From positions 1 through 14,164 of the forward strand of contig JAJRZV010000111.1 of the NCBI GenBank assembly GCA_024275095.1: a DNA stretch of 14,164 nt, given 5' to 3'. Within the stretch, counting starts at the first letter, position 1; each line of letters starts with the position of its first letter. Of the stretch, positions 1-7,495 are shown one piece after another. The position numbers were made by a program, and so were the translations under genes. This DNA comes from a bacterium. GTDB taxonomy: Bacteria; JAJRZV01. The notes under the pieces are model-generated. The model searched no databases, was not told the DNA's origin, and saw only the letters and a program-made list of their open reading frames with translations.

Positions 1-1049
1 GGGCACACCCCATAACTATCCACGTAAAGTGCCCAGTAAAGATTTTTAAACGTGTTGCCTGTGATTACGAACCTGCATGACTGGTAAGGGTATTTGAGAT
101 CTGAATCAGCAACCTGAACTCCCGGGCCGTTGCTGTCCCGTATTTCATTGTTGATGACCTTGACCTCGTATCCTCCATCAATCCACACTCCTGCATCCCA
201 GTAGTCACCGTTTGCATCCAGGTCATTTTCATAGATTTCGTTATTTTCAACTTTTACATAAAATCCGTCTTCAACAAGTATTCCACCACCTACATTGTTA
301 TAAATTGTATTGTCTTTTATAACAGCGTTTTTAATTCGGTAGGTGTCAACGGCCATTCCGAGTATACCCTGTTCCTGTCGTTCTATTCCCGGACCGTTTT
401 CATATAATTCATTGTTCGCCACTTCTACATCTTCAACCTCAACCAGAGCAAGACCGAACCCCTCGCCTTCAAAATCTGGATTGATGGATGCAAAACCGTT
501 ACCTTTAAAAGTGCAGTTTTTTATGCTGATTCCCGTGCTTTGCATCATATAGAAGCCACCGTCGGTAAAATTCCTGAATTCAATGTTTTCAATTCGTATG
601 TTCTTGCTTCGGGCAAACGCCAGTCCGAACGTTCTGATATTTTCACCGTCCATGATCGCTTTCCCGCCGGTGGTGACCCCGGAAATTGAGATTGGAGCAG
701 TTTCGCTTCCTGCATTACCTACAATGATTGATTCGTGGTATATACCGGGTAGCACGAGTATGGTTTGCCCTGGAGTGGCATTACAAATAGCTTTTTCTAA
801 TGTTCTGAGAGCCGTCTCTTGAGTAAGACCATCATTTTCGTCAGAGCCGTCGGGTGAGACATAAATCACATTTCCAGCCAGGGGCTCAGCATCTTGAGCA
901 AAGCATTCTGTGCCGGATTGAAAGAATATCCCGGTATCTCCTTCGACGATGTTGGTTTTATCACTGCATCCTGAAATTACAATTACGGTGAGACACGTAA
1001 ACACGACGAAAACCGGCTTCACTACAGGAACAAAAGAACCTTTATTCAT
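1..1049 (-). CDS. Right-handed beta-helix (DUF1565-like) lipoprotein, partial
   Basis: Open from an ATG at 1047-1049 to the left edge (about 349 codons); the 3' end is missing. The N-terminus has a basic start, a hydrophobic stretch (residues about 10-25) and a lipobox ISGC with Cys28, so it is probably a lipoprotein. Residues about 62-88 (IYVSPDGSDENDGLT... then ALRTLEKAI) match the start of DUF1565/beta-helix surface proteins. After that come repeated strand-turn units rich in N-x-I and G-I/V patterns, such as IRIENIEFRNF, ISIKNCTFKGN and VEVANNELYENG, typical of parallel beta-helix rungs (pectate-lyase or NosD/PbH1-like folds). Such proteins often bind or cleave polysaccharides, but no catalytic residues can be assigned here. 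The Shine-Dalgarno sequence GAGGAG lies just upstream (about 1056-1061). The class is clear; the substrate is unknown. Confidence 0.85.
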   Translation of the reverse strand, partial: MNKGSFVPVVKPVFVVFTCLTVIVISGCSDKTNIVEGDTGIFFQSGTECFAQDAEPLAGNVIYVSPDGSDENDGLTQETALRTLEKAICNATPGQTILVLPGIYHESIIVGNAGSETAPISISGVTTGGKAIMDGENIRTFGLAFARSKNIRIENIEFRNFTDGGFYMMQSTGISIKNCTFKGNGFASINPDFEGEGFGLALVEVEDVEVANNELYENGPGIERQEQGILGMAVDTYRIKNAVIKDNTIYNNVGGGILVEDGFYVKVENNEIYENDLDANGDYWDAGVWIDGGYEVKVINNEIRDSNGPGVQVADSDLKYPYQSCRFVITGNTFKNLYWALYVDSYGVC

Positions 1050-1146
1050 GCTTAACTCCTCTTTTGAGGTGGACATACATAAAAATTATGGTGGGGAAAG
1101 AAGAAGATATAAAATAAATAGATTGTAAATTGCCACCTCAGGGTAT

Positions 1147-1175
1147 TTGAATTGATTGTATAAAATAATTATACC
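1147..1175 (+). promoter_or_regulatory. Possible divergent plus-strand promoter
   Basis: On the plus strand TTGAAT (1147-1152) is separated by 17 bases from TATACC (1170-1175), four of six matches in each hexamer. It overlaps the minus-strand promoter because the core GTATAAAATAATTATAC is nearly symmetric. It could drive a short RNA or the leader of the gene at 1558. An AT-rich region can give this by chance. Confidence 0.3.
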
Positions 1176-1183
1176 CTTGTCAA
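1155..1183 (-). promoter_or_regulatory. Sigma70-type promoter for the beta-helix lipoprotein gene
   Basis: Reading the minus strand, a perfect -35 TTGACA (1178-1183) is followed by a 17-base spacer and -10 TACAAT (1155-1160). Transcription would start near 1148 and leave a leader of about 100 nt before the ATG at 1049. The match and spacing are among the best in the window. Confidence 0.7.
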
Positions 1184-1300
1184 AACCAAATGCTTGAGGG
1201 TTCATTAATTATGGCTCAAGGTATTTAATTATCTTAACTCCTCCTGAGGAAAGTAATGGATATTTTCGAAAATACAAATTTCAAAACCCTAGAATTTTTT

Positions 1301-1330
1301 GAGATTTCCCCAGCTGGGCATCTCTTTTTT
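1301..1330 (+). terminator. Terminator-like hairpin followed by T6
   Basis: GAGAT (1301-1305) pairs with ATCTC (1320-1324). Inside, CCC (1309-1311) pairs with GGG (1316-1318) around an AGCT loop, with a small internal loop between the two helices. TTTTTT (1325-1330) follows directly. The orientation is plus strand. The stem is short and interrupted, so efficiency is uncertain. It lies about 230 bases before the next plus-strand gene, so it would end a short transcript or act as an attenuator. Confidence 0.4.
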
Positions 1331-1557
1331 ACTGTTATTTTCCTTTTATGCCCATTGTCAGCTCATCTCAGGGTATTCTCTTCGATACACGATATGCTCA
1401 TGGTTCTTTTTTCTTGTATAAGCTTCAAATGTAATCTTATTAGCAAAAGAAGCTGATCTTCTCTTAAAATTTTGTATGTGTTGTGCTCCTCGTTTAAGAA
1501 AGGAATGTTATACGTATTTGATTTTTCGACGGGATTCCCGAGTGATATCTGAGGATA

Positions 1558-2040
1558 ATGAATAGTCAATCATCAGATCAGGTGATTTACCTTGCTTGCT
1601 GGGATGAGAAAACTTATCCATTGAAGTTTTACCGCGTAAATGCAGCAGACTTATCTCGGCACGTGGGTTTGTGGAGAACCATCATTGTCCGCTTTGCTCT
1701 TTTCCGATTGAAAATGCTGGGTATTACCCTTTTTCCATTTGTGATTGTTCGGGGTGATGACCCTGTTGCAGGAATAATTCTGGAATCCGGTGGGTCTTCC
1801 TCGTTGATGCGTCATGAATTCGTACATCTCCTTCAGCAGTGGAAAACGGGCCGCACGCGCTTTTACTTTTGTTATCTCTGGAACTGGATGAAAGAATTTT
1901 TTAAAAGAAGAAACTGGCTTGAAGCGTATCTGCACGTACAGTATGAGGTGGAAGCCAGAGACCTTGCATCAAAACCATTACATTTTCAAAAGTTATTGAA
2001 AGAGTGTGGAGTAATCTCGAAGAAAAAAAGCTCTGTATAA
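1558..2040 (+). CDS. Small HExxH-motif putative metalloprotease-like protein
   Basis: 160 residues, ATG start with GAGG close upstream. I do not recognise the family by name. Residues 86-90 are HEFVH in the context RHEFVHLLQQ, a classical zincin zinc-binding and catalytic motif. About 40 residues later comes YEVEAR (Tyr129-Arg134), where Glu132 or Glu130 could be the third zinc ligand, as in other HExxH plus E families. A hydrophobic or aromatic stretch at about 40-64 and an aromatic-rich segment at 102-115 surround the motif. There is no signal peptide. It is followed 101 bp later by the DksA-like gene on the same strand. The peptidase function is inferred only from the motif; it could equally be a minimal or inactive zincin fold. 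Confidence 0.8.
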   Translation: MNSQSSDQVIYLACWDEKTYPLKFYRVNAADLSRHVGLWRTIIVRFALFRLKMLGITLFPFVIVRGDDPVAGIILESGGSSSLMRHEFVHLLQQWKTGRTRFYFCYLWNWMKEFFKRRNWLEAYLHVQYEVEARDLASKPLHFQKLLKECGVISKKKSSV

Positions 2041-2105
2041 AAATTCTTTCCGTTTTTTTCTTTGTTGCTTTGCAAACGGGCGGGGGTATTTTTGTAAAAT
2101 TGCCG

Positions 2106-2134
2106 TTGGCGAGTGCGGATTTTTCCTGTAAACT
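2106..2134 (+). promoter_or_regulatory. Possible promoter giving a leaderless dksA-like mRNA
   Basis: TTGGCG (2106-2111), a 17-base spacer, then TAAACT (2129-2134); each hexamer matches consensus at four of six positions. The predicted transcription start (about 2141-2142) coincides with the A of the ATG at 2142. No Shine-Dalgarno sequence is visible before that ATG, which fits a leaderless transcript. Confidence 0.35.
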
Positions 2135-2141
2135 TTAAATT

Positions 2142-2504
2142 ATGAAAAGGGAAAAACTCGAAGAATTCAGAGCCATTCTTCTCAACGAGCTCCAGAGTCT
2201 TACAGAAAAGGCTGGAGTCACCATTGACGGGATGTCCAGTCAAATGCAGAATTTTTCAGATGTGGCGGACAGGGCGTATATGGAAGCGCAGCGTGGTCTC
2301 ACACTGCGCCTCAGGGACAGGGAACGCAAACTCATGATGAAAATTCTGGACGCCCTGCATCGAATTGATGACGGCACTTACGGTATATGCGAAGAATGTG
2401 GTCAGCCAATTTCTGAAGAACGTCTGAGAGCACGACCGGTAACCACCTTGTGCATTGACTGTAAAAAGGATCAGGAAGAAGAGGAGCGCCTGAGGGGTGA
2501 GTGA
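2142..2504 (+). CDS. DksA/TraR-family C4 zinc-finger transcription regulator
   Basis: 120 residues. The N-terminal half is helical and charged (predicted coiled coil). Its tip carries DVADRA at 40-45, the DxxDxA signature of DksA that reaches the RNA polymerase active site through the secondary channel. The C-terminal zinc finger has Cys83, Cys86, Cys104 and Cys107, with the family context GTYGICEECGQPI and RLRARP. It is shorter than E. coli DksA (151 aa), like many TraR/YteA-type relatives in bacteria with several copies. The expected role is modulation of initiation at rRNA and stress promoters, with or without ppGpp. The ATG is the first possible in-frame start, since TAA lies at 2136-2138. 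The next gene's GTG overlaps its 3' end by 8 bases, suggesting translational coupling. Confidence 0.92.
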   Translation: MKREKLEEFRAILLNELQSLTEKAGVTIDGMSSQMQNFSDVADRAYMEAQRGLTLRLRDRERKLMMKILDALHRIDDGTYGICEECGQPISEERLRARPVTTLCIDCKKDQEEEERLRGE

Positions 2505-3395
2505 GGTTTCCCCTCGCAGGGTTTGTATAGCAGGTGCAACAGGATTTATCGGTAACACCTGACACGTTACCTGATCAATAGAGAATTTCAGGTCAGATTG
2601 ATCCTTACACGAGAAACAGACGTTCCTGCGGGAGCAGAGGCTGTTCTGTGTAATCTGTTAAATCCCGAGTCGTGCGGCCACGCAGTGAGTAAGTGTCATA
2701 CGGTTATCAACTTGATAGGCCTTATAAGGGAAACAGAAACAAGAAACTTCAGGACATCTCATGTTGACATACCGGCAATACTTGCACGTGTGGCCTCAGA
2801 AGCAGGGGTTAAACAATTTATTCACGTGAGCGCACTTGGTGCATCACAAAATAGCATTAGCATATATAAGATAACAAAAGCAGAAGGTGAAGCGGCCGTG
2901 CGTGCTCATTTCCCTTCAGCCGTCATTGTTCGTCCTTCAGTGGTGATGGGTGCCGGGAATAAGTTTTTCTCCACGGTAGCATTGCTGGCGAGGTTTTCTC
3001 CCGTCCTGCCCGTTCCCAGGCCGAGTTTTAAATTAAGGCCGGTTCACATTGAGGATTTATGCGAGTGCATCGGAAATGTTGTGGAAAAGGGGATAGAGGG
3101 TACGGTTATTGAAGTGTGCGGTCCCGATGTTATGACCAATGCGGAATTGTTCAAGTTTGCTTTAAAAGTGTGCGGCCTGCGTAGATTGCTGATACCTGTC
3201 CCCCTGTTTGTCGCCGAACTTGGTGCAGCATTAATTTCCAGAATATTTCCAGAAGTTACATTTTCTCGTGATAGTGTAAGGGCTCTGAGAGAGGGTGATA
3301 ATGTATGCGCTGATAATTCTACATTTGTACAGGTGCTTGGTCATGAACCCAGAGCTGTTTCACTTAAGGACGTAAAGAGGGCGTGCGGGAATTAG
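2497..3395 (+). pseudogene. NDUFA9-like NAD(P)-binding SDR/epimerase, frameshifted
   Basis: An extended/atypical short-chain dehydrogenase of the NDUFA9-like type, about 299 residues if restored. Translation can start at GTG 2497, inside the end of the dksA-like gene, with GAGGAG at 2481-2486 as ribosome binding site. The first 21 codons end in the Rossmann motif AGATGFIGNT and then meet TGA at 2560-2562. The rest continues without a gap in homology in another frame (LTRYLINREFQVRLI from 2559) to TAG at 3393-3395. One lost base, most simply a C in the CC run at 2558-2559, explains this. Downstream features include a YxxxK pair in IYKITKAEGE, the RPSVVMGAG motif and RPVHIEDL, as in the family. 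A start at TTG 2598 would lack the cofactor-binding glycines. It is a true frameshift mutation or a sequence error. The physiological substrate is unknown. Confidence 0.8.
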
Positions 3396-4279
3396 ATGAT
3401 AATAGGTTGAGGCGTAAAGGAAAGCATTAATACCATCAGTGTGATAAATCCCATCAGGTAATCACGCGGTCGCAGAGGGGCTCCCATTCCGATGGGAGGA
3501 TGAAAAACACCGAGAACAGCATTAATGCCTCCCCACACAATCCATCCCGGCCATTGAAATATTCCCAGTAGAAACAATCCGGCGAGAGACATCACTGCTA
3601 CTGGTCGCGAGAAAGAAGGGTATAGTGCTGTGACCACGTGCCCTCCATCCATTTGCCCGATGGGTAGAAGATTCATTGATGTGACCAGGTACCCGATCCA
3701 GCCGGCAAAAGCAATAGGATGTAACACCACATCCTGGTTTTCAGGAATGCTGCCAATGACAAATTTCGTTATGAGTTTCAATGCAAGAGGCTCTCCAAGG
3801 AGAATCCCGTTGCCTGAAAGTGGCTTCACCTCGGAAAGGTGAAGGCCGATGACAAGAGCAATTGTCTAAAATATGAATCCCGTGAGGGGTCCAGCGAGGC
3901 CGATGTATAACAGGGATTTACGGGAATAAACAGGGTCTTTGATTTTGATGAAAGCACCGAATGTACCCAGGAAAAAAGGAACCGGAATAAAGTAGGGAAG
4001 GGTGGAACGCACCCCGTAATATCGTGCGGCCGTATAGTGTCCGATTTCGTGTGAGCCAAGAATAAGCATGAGAGTGATGGAATATGGCAGTCCCTTTACG
4101 AGTTGCCAGGGTTGGGTAAAAACATCCGCTCCTTCAAATACGGCCCCGACGAACGTGGTCGTGAGGAGAGTTAGAAGGGCAAGAATAATGTTTAAGCGAT
4201 AAGACTCCTTTTTTGGCGCCGGTTCTCTGTACGTTGTTGTGTAGATGAATTCCTGGTCGTTCACAGAGGTACTCTTCAA
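3392..4279 (-). pseudogene. Site-2 protease family (M50) membrane peptidase with in-frame TAG
   Basis: One reading frame of 295 codons broken only by a TAG at 3866-3868 (codon 138). The N-terminal part has a transmembrane helix (about 30-48), then the zinc motif HEIGH at 77-81 in GSHEIGHYTAARYYG, and PYFIPVPFFLGTFGA plus GLAGPLTGF, resembling EGY-type site-2 proteases. After the stop the same frame continues (TIALVIGL...) to NLLPIGQMDGGH, the second active-site motif with the zinc-binding Asp, and further hydrophobic helices. Both catalytic halves are thus intact but on separate open frames; reinitiation at GTG 3829 would make a second peptide. The TTG at 4279 lies four bases past the hisD stop; GTG 4264 is an alternative start. 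It is the last gene of the rpmE-hisD operon. Nonsense mutation, sequence error or, less likely, readthrough. Confidence 0.82.
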
Positions 4280-4282
4280 AAA

Positions 4283-5575
4283 TTACTCTTCGAAACGAAT
4301 GAGAAGACTTCTCTCATGTGCATGGAGCCCTTCCATTCTCGCAATTTCTGCAGCGGGCAGATAGAGTTCGCGCAGTTTTTTACGATTGAAGAAGATGATG
4401 TTGGTTGATTTGATGAAGTCGGTAACAGATAAGCCGGAAGCAAATCGGGCTGTTCCACCCGTAGGAAGCACATGGTTGGAACCTGCCATGTAATCGCCTA
4501 TCGGCTCCGGAGTCCATTGACCAATGAAGATTGTGCCGGCGTTCCGTACCTGTCTGGCCAGTGCTTCTGCTTCAGGATGAATGATTTCAAGATGTTCGGG
4601 AGCAATAGCATTTACGATGTCAACAGCTTCGTCCCAGTTTTTTACCTCGATGAGGTAATTGTTATGTTTAATGGATATGGAAGCGATCTCGCGTGTTTTA
4701 AGCCTGTTGAGCTGGTTGACGATTTCATCTCTCACGCTGTTGATAAGGGTGCGTGATGTGGCGATAAGCACGGTTACGGCCATTTCGTCATGTTCTGCCT
4801 GCGAAAGGAGGTCCGAGGCGATAAAGTCCGGTCTTGCAGATTCGTGTGCAAGTACCACGAGCTCCGATGGCCCGGCAAACAGATCTGTACCAACCATGTG
4901 GGAGAGCAGATTTTTGGCTGTTGCGACAAAAATATTGCCTGGACCCACAATTTTGTCCACTTTGGGAATGGAGTTTGTTCCAAATGCCAGTGCTGCTATG
5001 GCCTGGGCGCCTCCCACGCGATATACCGAGTCAACTCCAGCAATATGCGCAGCGCACAGAACAGCAGGATTTACAGTACCGTCAGGTCCTGGAGGTGTCA
5101 CCATAATAATTTCTTTTACCCCTGCGACCCGTGCCGGAATTACGTTCATGAGGACTGTAGAAGGGTATGCCGCCTTTCCACCTGGTACATAAACTCCCAC
5201 TCTTTTCAGCGGGGTGAATACCTTTTTCAGGTAATTATTTCCTTCTTTCCACTGGACAAGCTGAGGAGGCATCTGTTTCTCGTGGAATGTTCTTATACGC
5301 TGTGCCGCAATTTTAAGAGCGTCTATCTGGAAGGGCTGGAGCTTTTTGCAGGATTTTTCGATAGCCGCCCTGGAGATTTTGATGTTTCGGCGGTTTAAAT
5401 TGTAATTATCGTATTTCCGCGTGAATTCAAACACGGCCTTGTCGCCTTCTTCACGCACCCTTTTGATAATGCGATGTACGCTTTTTTCTACATTGCTTTC
5501 AATGGTGAAAGAGCGATTAGTTATGGAGTTCAGCGTTCTTTTGAAGGTACGATCTCCCGTGCGCAGTATTTTCAT
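4283..5575 (-). CDS. hisD: Histidinol dehydrogenase
   Basis: Catalyses the last two NAD-dependent oxidations of histidine synthesis, L-histidinol to L-histidine, as a zinc-dependent cytoplasmic dimer. About 430 residues, the family's usual length, with the hallmarks GGAQAIAALAFGT, GPGNIFVATAKNLL, LLSQAEHDE (zinc-ligand Gln and His), APEHLE and AGSNHVLPTGGTARF. The ATG at 5573-5575 overlaps the hisG stop as ATGA and has AAGGTGAT a few bases upstream, so it is preferred over an in-frame TTG at 5599 that adds eight residues. It is translationally coupled to hisG and followed within four bases by the M50 gene. Confidence 0.97.
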   Translation of the reverse strand: MKILRTGDRTFKRTLNSITNRSFTIESNVEKSVHRIIKRVREEGDKAVFEFTRKYDNYNLNRRNIKISRAAIEKSCKKLQPFQIDALKIAAQRIRTFHEKQMPPQLVQWKEGNNYLKKVFTPLKRVGVYVPGGKAAYPSTVLMNVIPARVAGVKEIIMVTPPGPDGTVNPAVLCAAHIAGVDSVYRVGGAQAIAALAFGTNSIPKVDKIVGPGNIFVATAKNLLSHMVGTDLFAGPSELVVLAHESARPDFIASDLLSQAEHDEMAVTVLIATSRTLINSVRDEIVNQLNRLKTREIASISIKHNNYLIEVKNWDEAVDIVNAIAPEHLEIIHPEAEALARQVRNAGTIFIGQWTPEPIGDYMAGSNHVLPTGGTARFASGLSVTDFIKSTNIIFFNRKKLRELYLPAAEIARMEGLHAHERSLLIRFEE

Positions 5576-6201
5576 TTGATCACCTTTTTCAACCTGCAAA
5601 TTATTTCCTTTACCGCCGAATATTTCACCCGGAGAGATGCTCTGTTAGCGCACAGGTAAGACGTGACAGGAAACCATTTTTTTACAACGACGAGATTGTT
5701 TTCACGAAGTGTAGCACCCGTGGACATGAGGTCGGCAATGTATTCGCTGAGCCCTGCACGTGGCGCTACTTCTGTGGAGCCGTAAAGCGTGATAATTTCT
5801 CCTCGCAGGGACTGACTGTGCAGAATTTTTTCCGTAATCCGTGGGTACTTTGTCGCCACTCGCATGTACCCGCTGAGCGGGGGAAAAGGTGTGTTTTCAG
5901 GGGCAGCAAATACAAACCAGGCGAGTCCGATGTTAAGGTTGAGAATGATGTCAACATCAGGTTCCATCTCCCGGAGCAGATCTTCCCCGATGACTCCAAG
6001 ATCTGCAGCACCTTTTTCCACGAACACCGGAATATCGCGAGGTTTAAGAGGCATAAAAACGATATTTCCATCCTTCAGATAAAGACTCCGAGAGTTAAGT
6101 ACGGAAGTGTTTTTGAACAGTTGTGCACGTTGCAGGATTTCCACAACAGGTTCCATCATTCGTCCTTTGGGTATGGCACATATGAGCTGTTTTTCACTCA
6201 C
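5572..6201 (-). CDS. hisG: ATP phosphoribosyltransferase, short form catalytic subunit
   Basis: First committed step of histidine synthesis: ATP plus PRPP gives phosphoribosyl-ATP. 209 residues, with the start motif AIPKGRMMEPV, GVIGEDLL, EVAPRAGLSEYIADL and the PRPP-binding STGATLRENNL loop. The length and absence of a C-terminal ACT-like regulatory domain define the short HisG_S form, which in known cases needs HisZ for activity and histidine feedback. No hisZ is in this window. The start is GTG at 6199-6201 with AGAGG about ten bases upstream. It overlaps the end of murA by eight bases and hisD by four. Confidence 0.95.
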   Translation of the reverse strand: MSEKQLICAIPKGRMMEPVVEILQRAQLFKNTSVLNSRSLYLKDGNIVFMPLKPRDIPVFVEKGAADLGVIGEDLLREMEPDVDIILNLNIGLAWFVFAAPENTPFPPLSGYMRVATKYPRITEKILHSQSLRGEIITLYGSTEVAPRAGLSEYIADLMSTGATLRENNLVVVKKWFPVTSYLCANRASLRVKYSAVKEIICRLKKVIK

Positions 6202-7495
6202 TTTTTATTTTCCTCTCTATACGCGCGCCTACAGATTGTAGTTTATTTTCCAATTTTTCATAACCCCTGTCGAGATGACCCACCTCATATATAACACTTT
6301 CCCCTTCAGCAACAAGGCCTGCGAGAACAAGCGATGCACTGGCCCTTAAATCTGTTGCGGTGACAGGGGCCCCCGTGAGACGTTTCACGCCCTTGATGAA
6401 TGCAGTGGTGCCTTCAACATCGATTTGGGCACCCATGCGGACAAGTTCCGGTACGTACTGGAAACGATTTTCAAATATGGTTTCATGGATGATACTTTCA
6501 CCATCAGCCAGTGAAAGTAATACGGCAAACTGGGCCTGCATATCCGTAGGGAATCCGGGGTAAGGTGCGGTTTTAATAGATGCTGGACGAGGCTGCGATG
6601 AACGCCATACGGTTATGGTTTTGTCTCCGAGTTCCAGCTCCACCCCGGCCGTTCGCAGTTTGTCCAGAACGGCAGAGAGATGTTCAGGAACCAATCCTTC
6701 TACCCTCAACGGTTCGCCTGCCAGTGCTCCTGCGACAAGTAGTGTACCTGCCTCTATGCGGTCAGGCATGAGATGCCATTCTGAAGGAGGTGAAAGAGTA
6801 TTTACGCCTTTTATGTGAAGAATGTCCGTACCAATACCTTCAATAATGGCACCACACGCGCGTAAAAATTCGCACAACTCCACGACTTCCGGTTCTCGTG
6901 CTGCATTTTCTATCACTGTTTCACCTTCCGCCAGGACCGCTGCCATAACAAGATTTTCCGTGCCTGTGACCGTTGCGAAATCCAGGACAATGTGAGCACC
7001 TTTTAGTCGCCTTGCACGTGCAATGATATTACCTTTTTCCAGAGATATTGTTGCTCCGAGTGCCTGAAGCCCTTTGATGTGGAGATCCACGGGACGCGTG
7101 CCTATTGAACATCCACCTGGCAACGCCACAACAGCCGTTCCACGCCTGGCCGTAAGAGGACCCAACACAAGAATAGACGCGCGCATTTTTTTTACCAGCT
7201 CATACGGTGCTTCTGCTGCTCCGTTATTACCGGGTACAAGAGTGAGTATGGTGTTGTTTTTTTCTGCTCTGATTCCGAGGACCCGGAGGAGTTCCATCAT
7301 GGTTTTGACGTCGCCGAGATCAGGTACGTTGTGTACGACAAAGGGCTTATCAAAGAGTATGGAAGCTGCCATCAGTGGTAGCGCGGCATTTTTTGCTCCA
7401 CTGACTCGAACTGTACCCCTGAGAGGCTGACCCCCGTATATAATCAGCACTTCTTCAGGGGGCCCTGGCAACGATGACACGTTCTTTGCCACCAT
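6194..7495 (-). CDS. murA: UDP-N-acetylglucosamine 1-carboxyvinyltransferase
   Basis: Transfers enolpyruvate from PEP to UDP-GlcNAc, the first committed step of peptidoglycan synthesis in the cytoplasm. It shows the N-terminal SGAKNAALPL motif with the catalytic Lys, the KKMRAS segment, and the loop PGGCSIGTRPVDLHIKG with the PEP-binding Cys. A Cys rather than Asp at this site predicts normal fosfomycin sensitivity of the enzyme. The coordinates use the only ATG (7495), which overlaps prmC by 41 bases. A GTG at 7450, four bases past the prmC stop, would give 418 residues and place the catalytic residues at Lys20/Cys114, close to E. coli Lys22/Cys115. That later start may be the true one, though neither has a strong Shine-Dalgarno sequence. 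Confidence 0.96.
   Translation of the reverse strand: MVAKNVSSLPGPPEEVLIIYGGQPLRGTVRVSGAKNAALPLMAASILFDKPFVVHNVPDLGDVKTMMELLRVLGIRAEKNNTILTLVPGNNGAAEAPYELVKKMRASILVLGPLTARRGTAVVALPGGCSIGTRPVDLHIKGLQALGATISLEKGNIIARARRLKGAHIVLDFATVTGTENLVMAAVLAEGETVIENAAREPEVVELCEFLRACGAIIEGIGTDILHIKGVNTLSPPSEWHLMPDRIEAGTLLVAGALAGEPLRVEGLVPEHLSAVLDKLRTAGVELELGDKTITVWRSSQPRPASIKTAPYPGFPTDMQAQFAVLLSLADGESIIHETIFENRFQYVPELVRMGAQIDVEGTTAFIKGVKRLTGAPVTATDLRASASLVLAGLVAEGESVIYEVGHLDRGYEKLENKLQSVGARIERKIKSE

Larger units (their letters stand above)
1050..1557. other. Gene-poor AT-rich intergenic region with repeated leader motifs
   Basis: No convincing gene. The 10-mer CTCAGGGTAT occurs at 1137-1146 and 1367-1376, with a one-base variant CTCAAGGTAT at 1215-1224. 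The 11-mer CTTAACTCCTC occurs at 1051-1061, where it holds the lipoprotein Shine-Dalgarno on the minus strand, and at 1233-1243, where no minus-strand start follows. Each copy is followed on the plus strand by GAGG, making small CCTC/GAGG inverted repeats. A perfect 14-bp palindrome TATTTTCGAAAATA lies at 1261-1274. The pattern suggests a duplicated leader/operator or the remnant of a second lipoprotein gene start. Confidence 0.5.

Noticed and set aside
1256-1456. 66-residue plus-strand open frame with GAGGAAAG upstream
   Set aside because: It overlaps the terminator-like hairpin at 1301-1330, is AT-driven, has no recognisable domain and looks like chance.
1363-1569. 68-residue minus-strand open frame
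   Set aside because: Overlaps the start of the HExxH gene, no ribosome binding site or recognisable motif.
2555-2566. Programmed ribosomal frameshift in the epimerase gene
   Set aside because: No slippery heptamer, no prfB-like stimulatory signal; a simple deletion or base-call error is more likely.
3866-3868. TAG as pyrrolysine or reassigned code
   Set aside because: prfA is present, rpmE and the epimerase gene end in TAG, and there is no pyl gene or insertion-like context in view.
4659-5398. Plus-strand open frames of up to 202 residues opposite hisD
   Set aside because: Antisense shadows of a highly conserved hisD; no family features.
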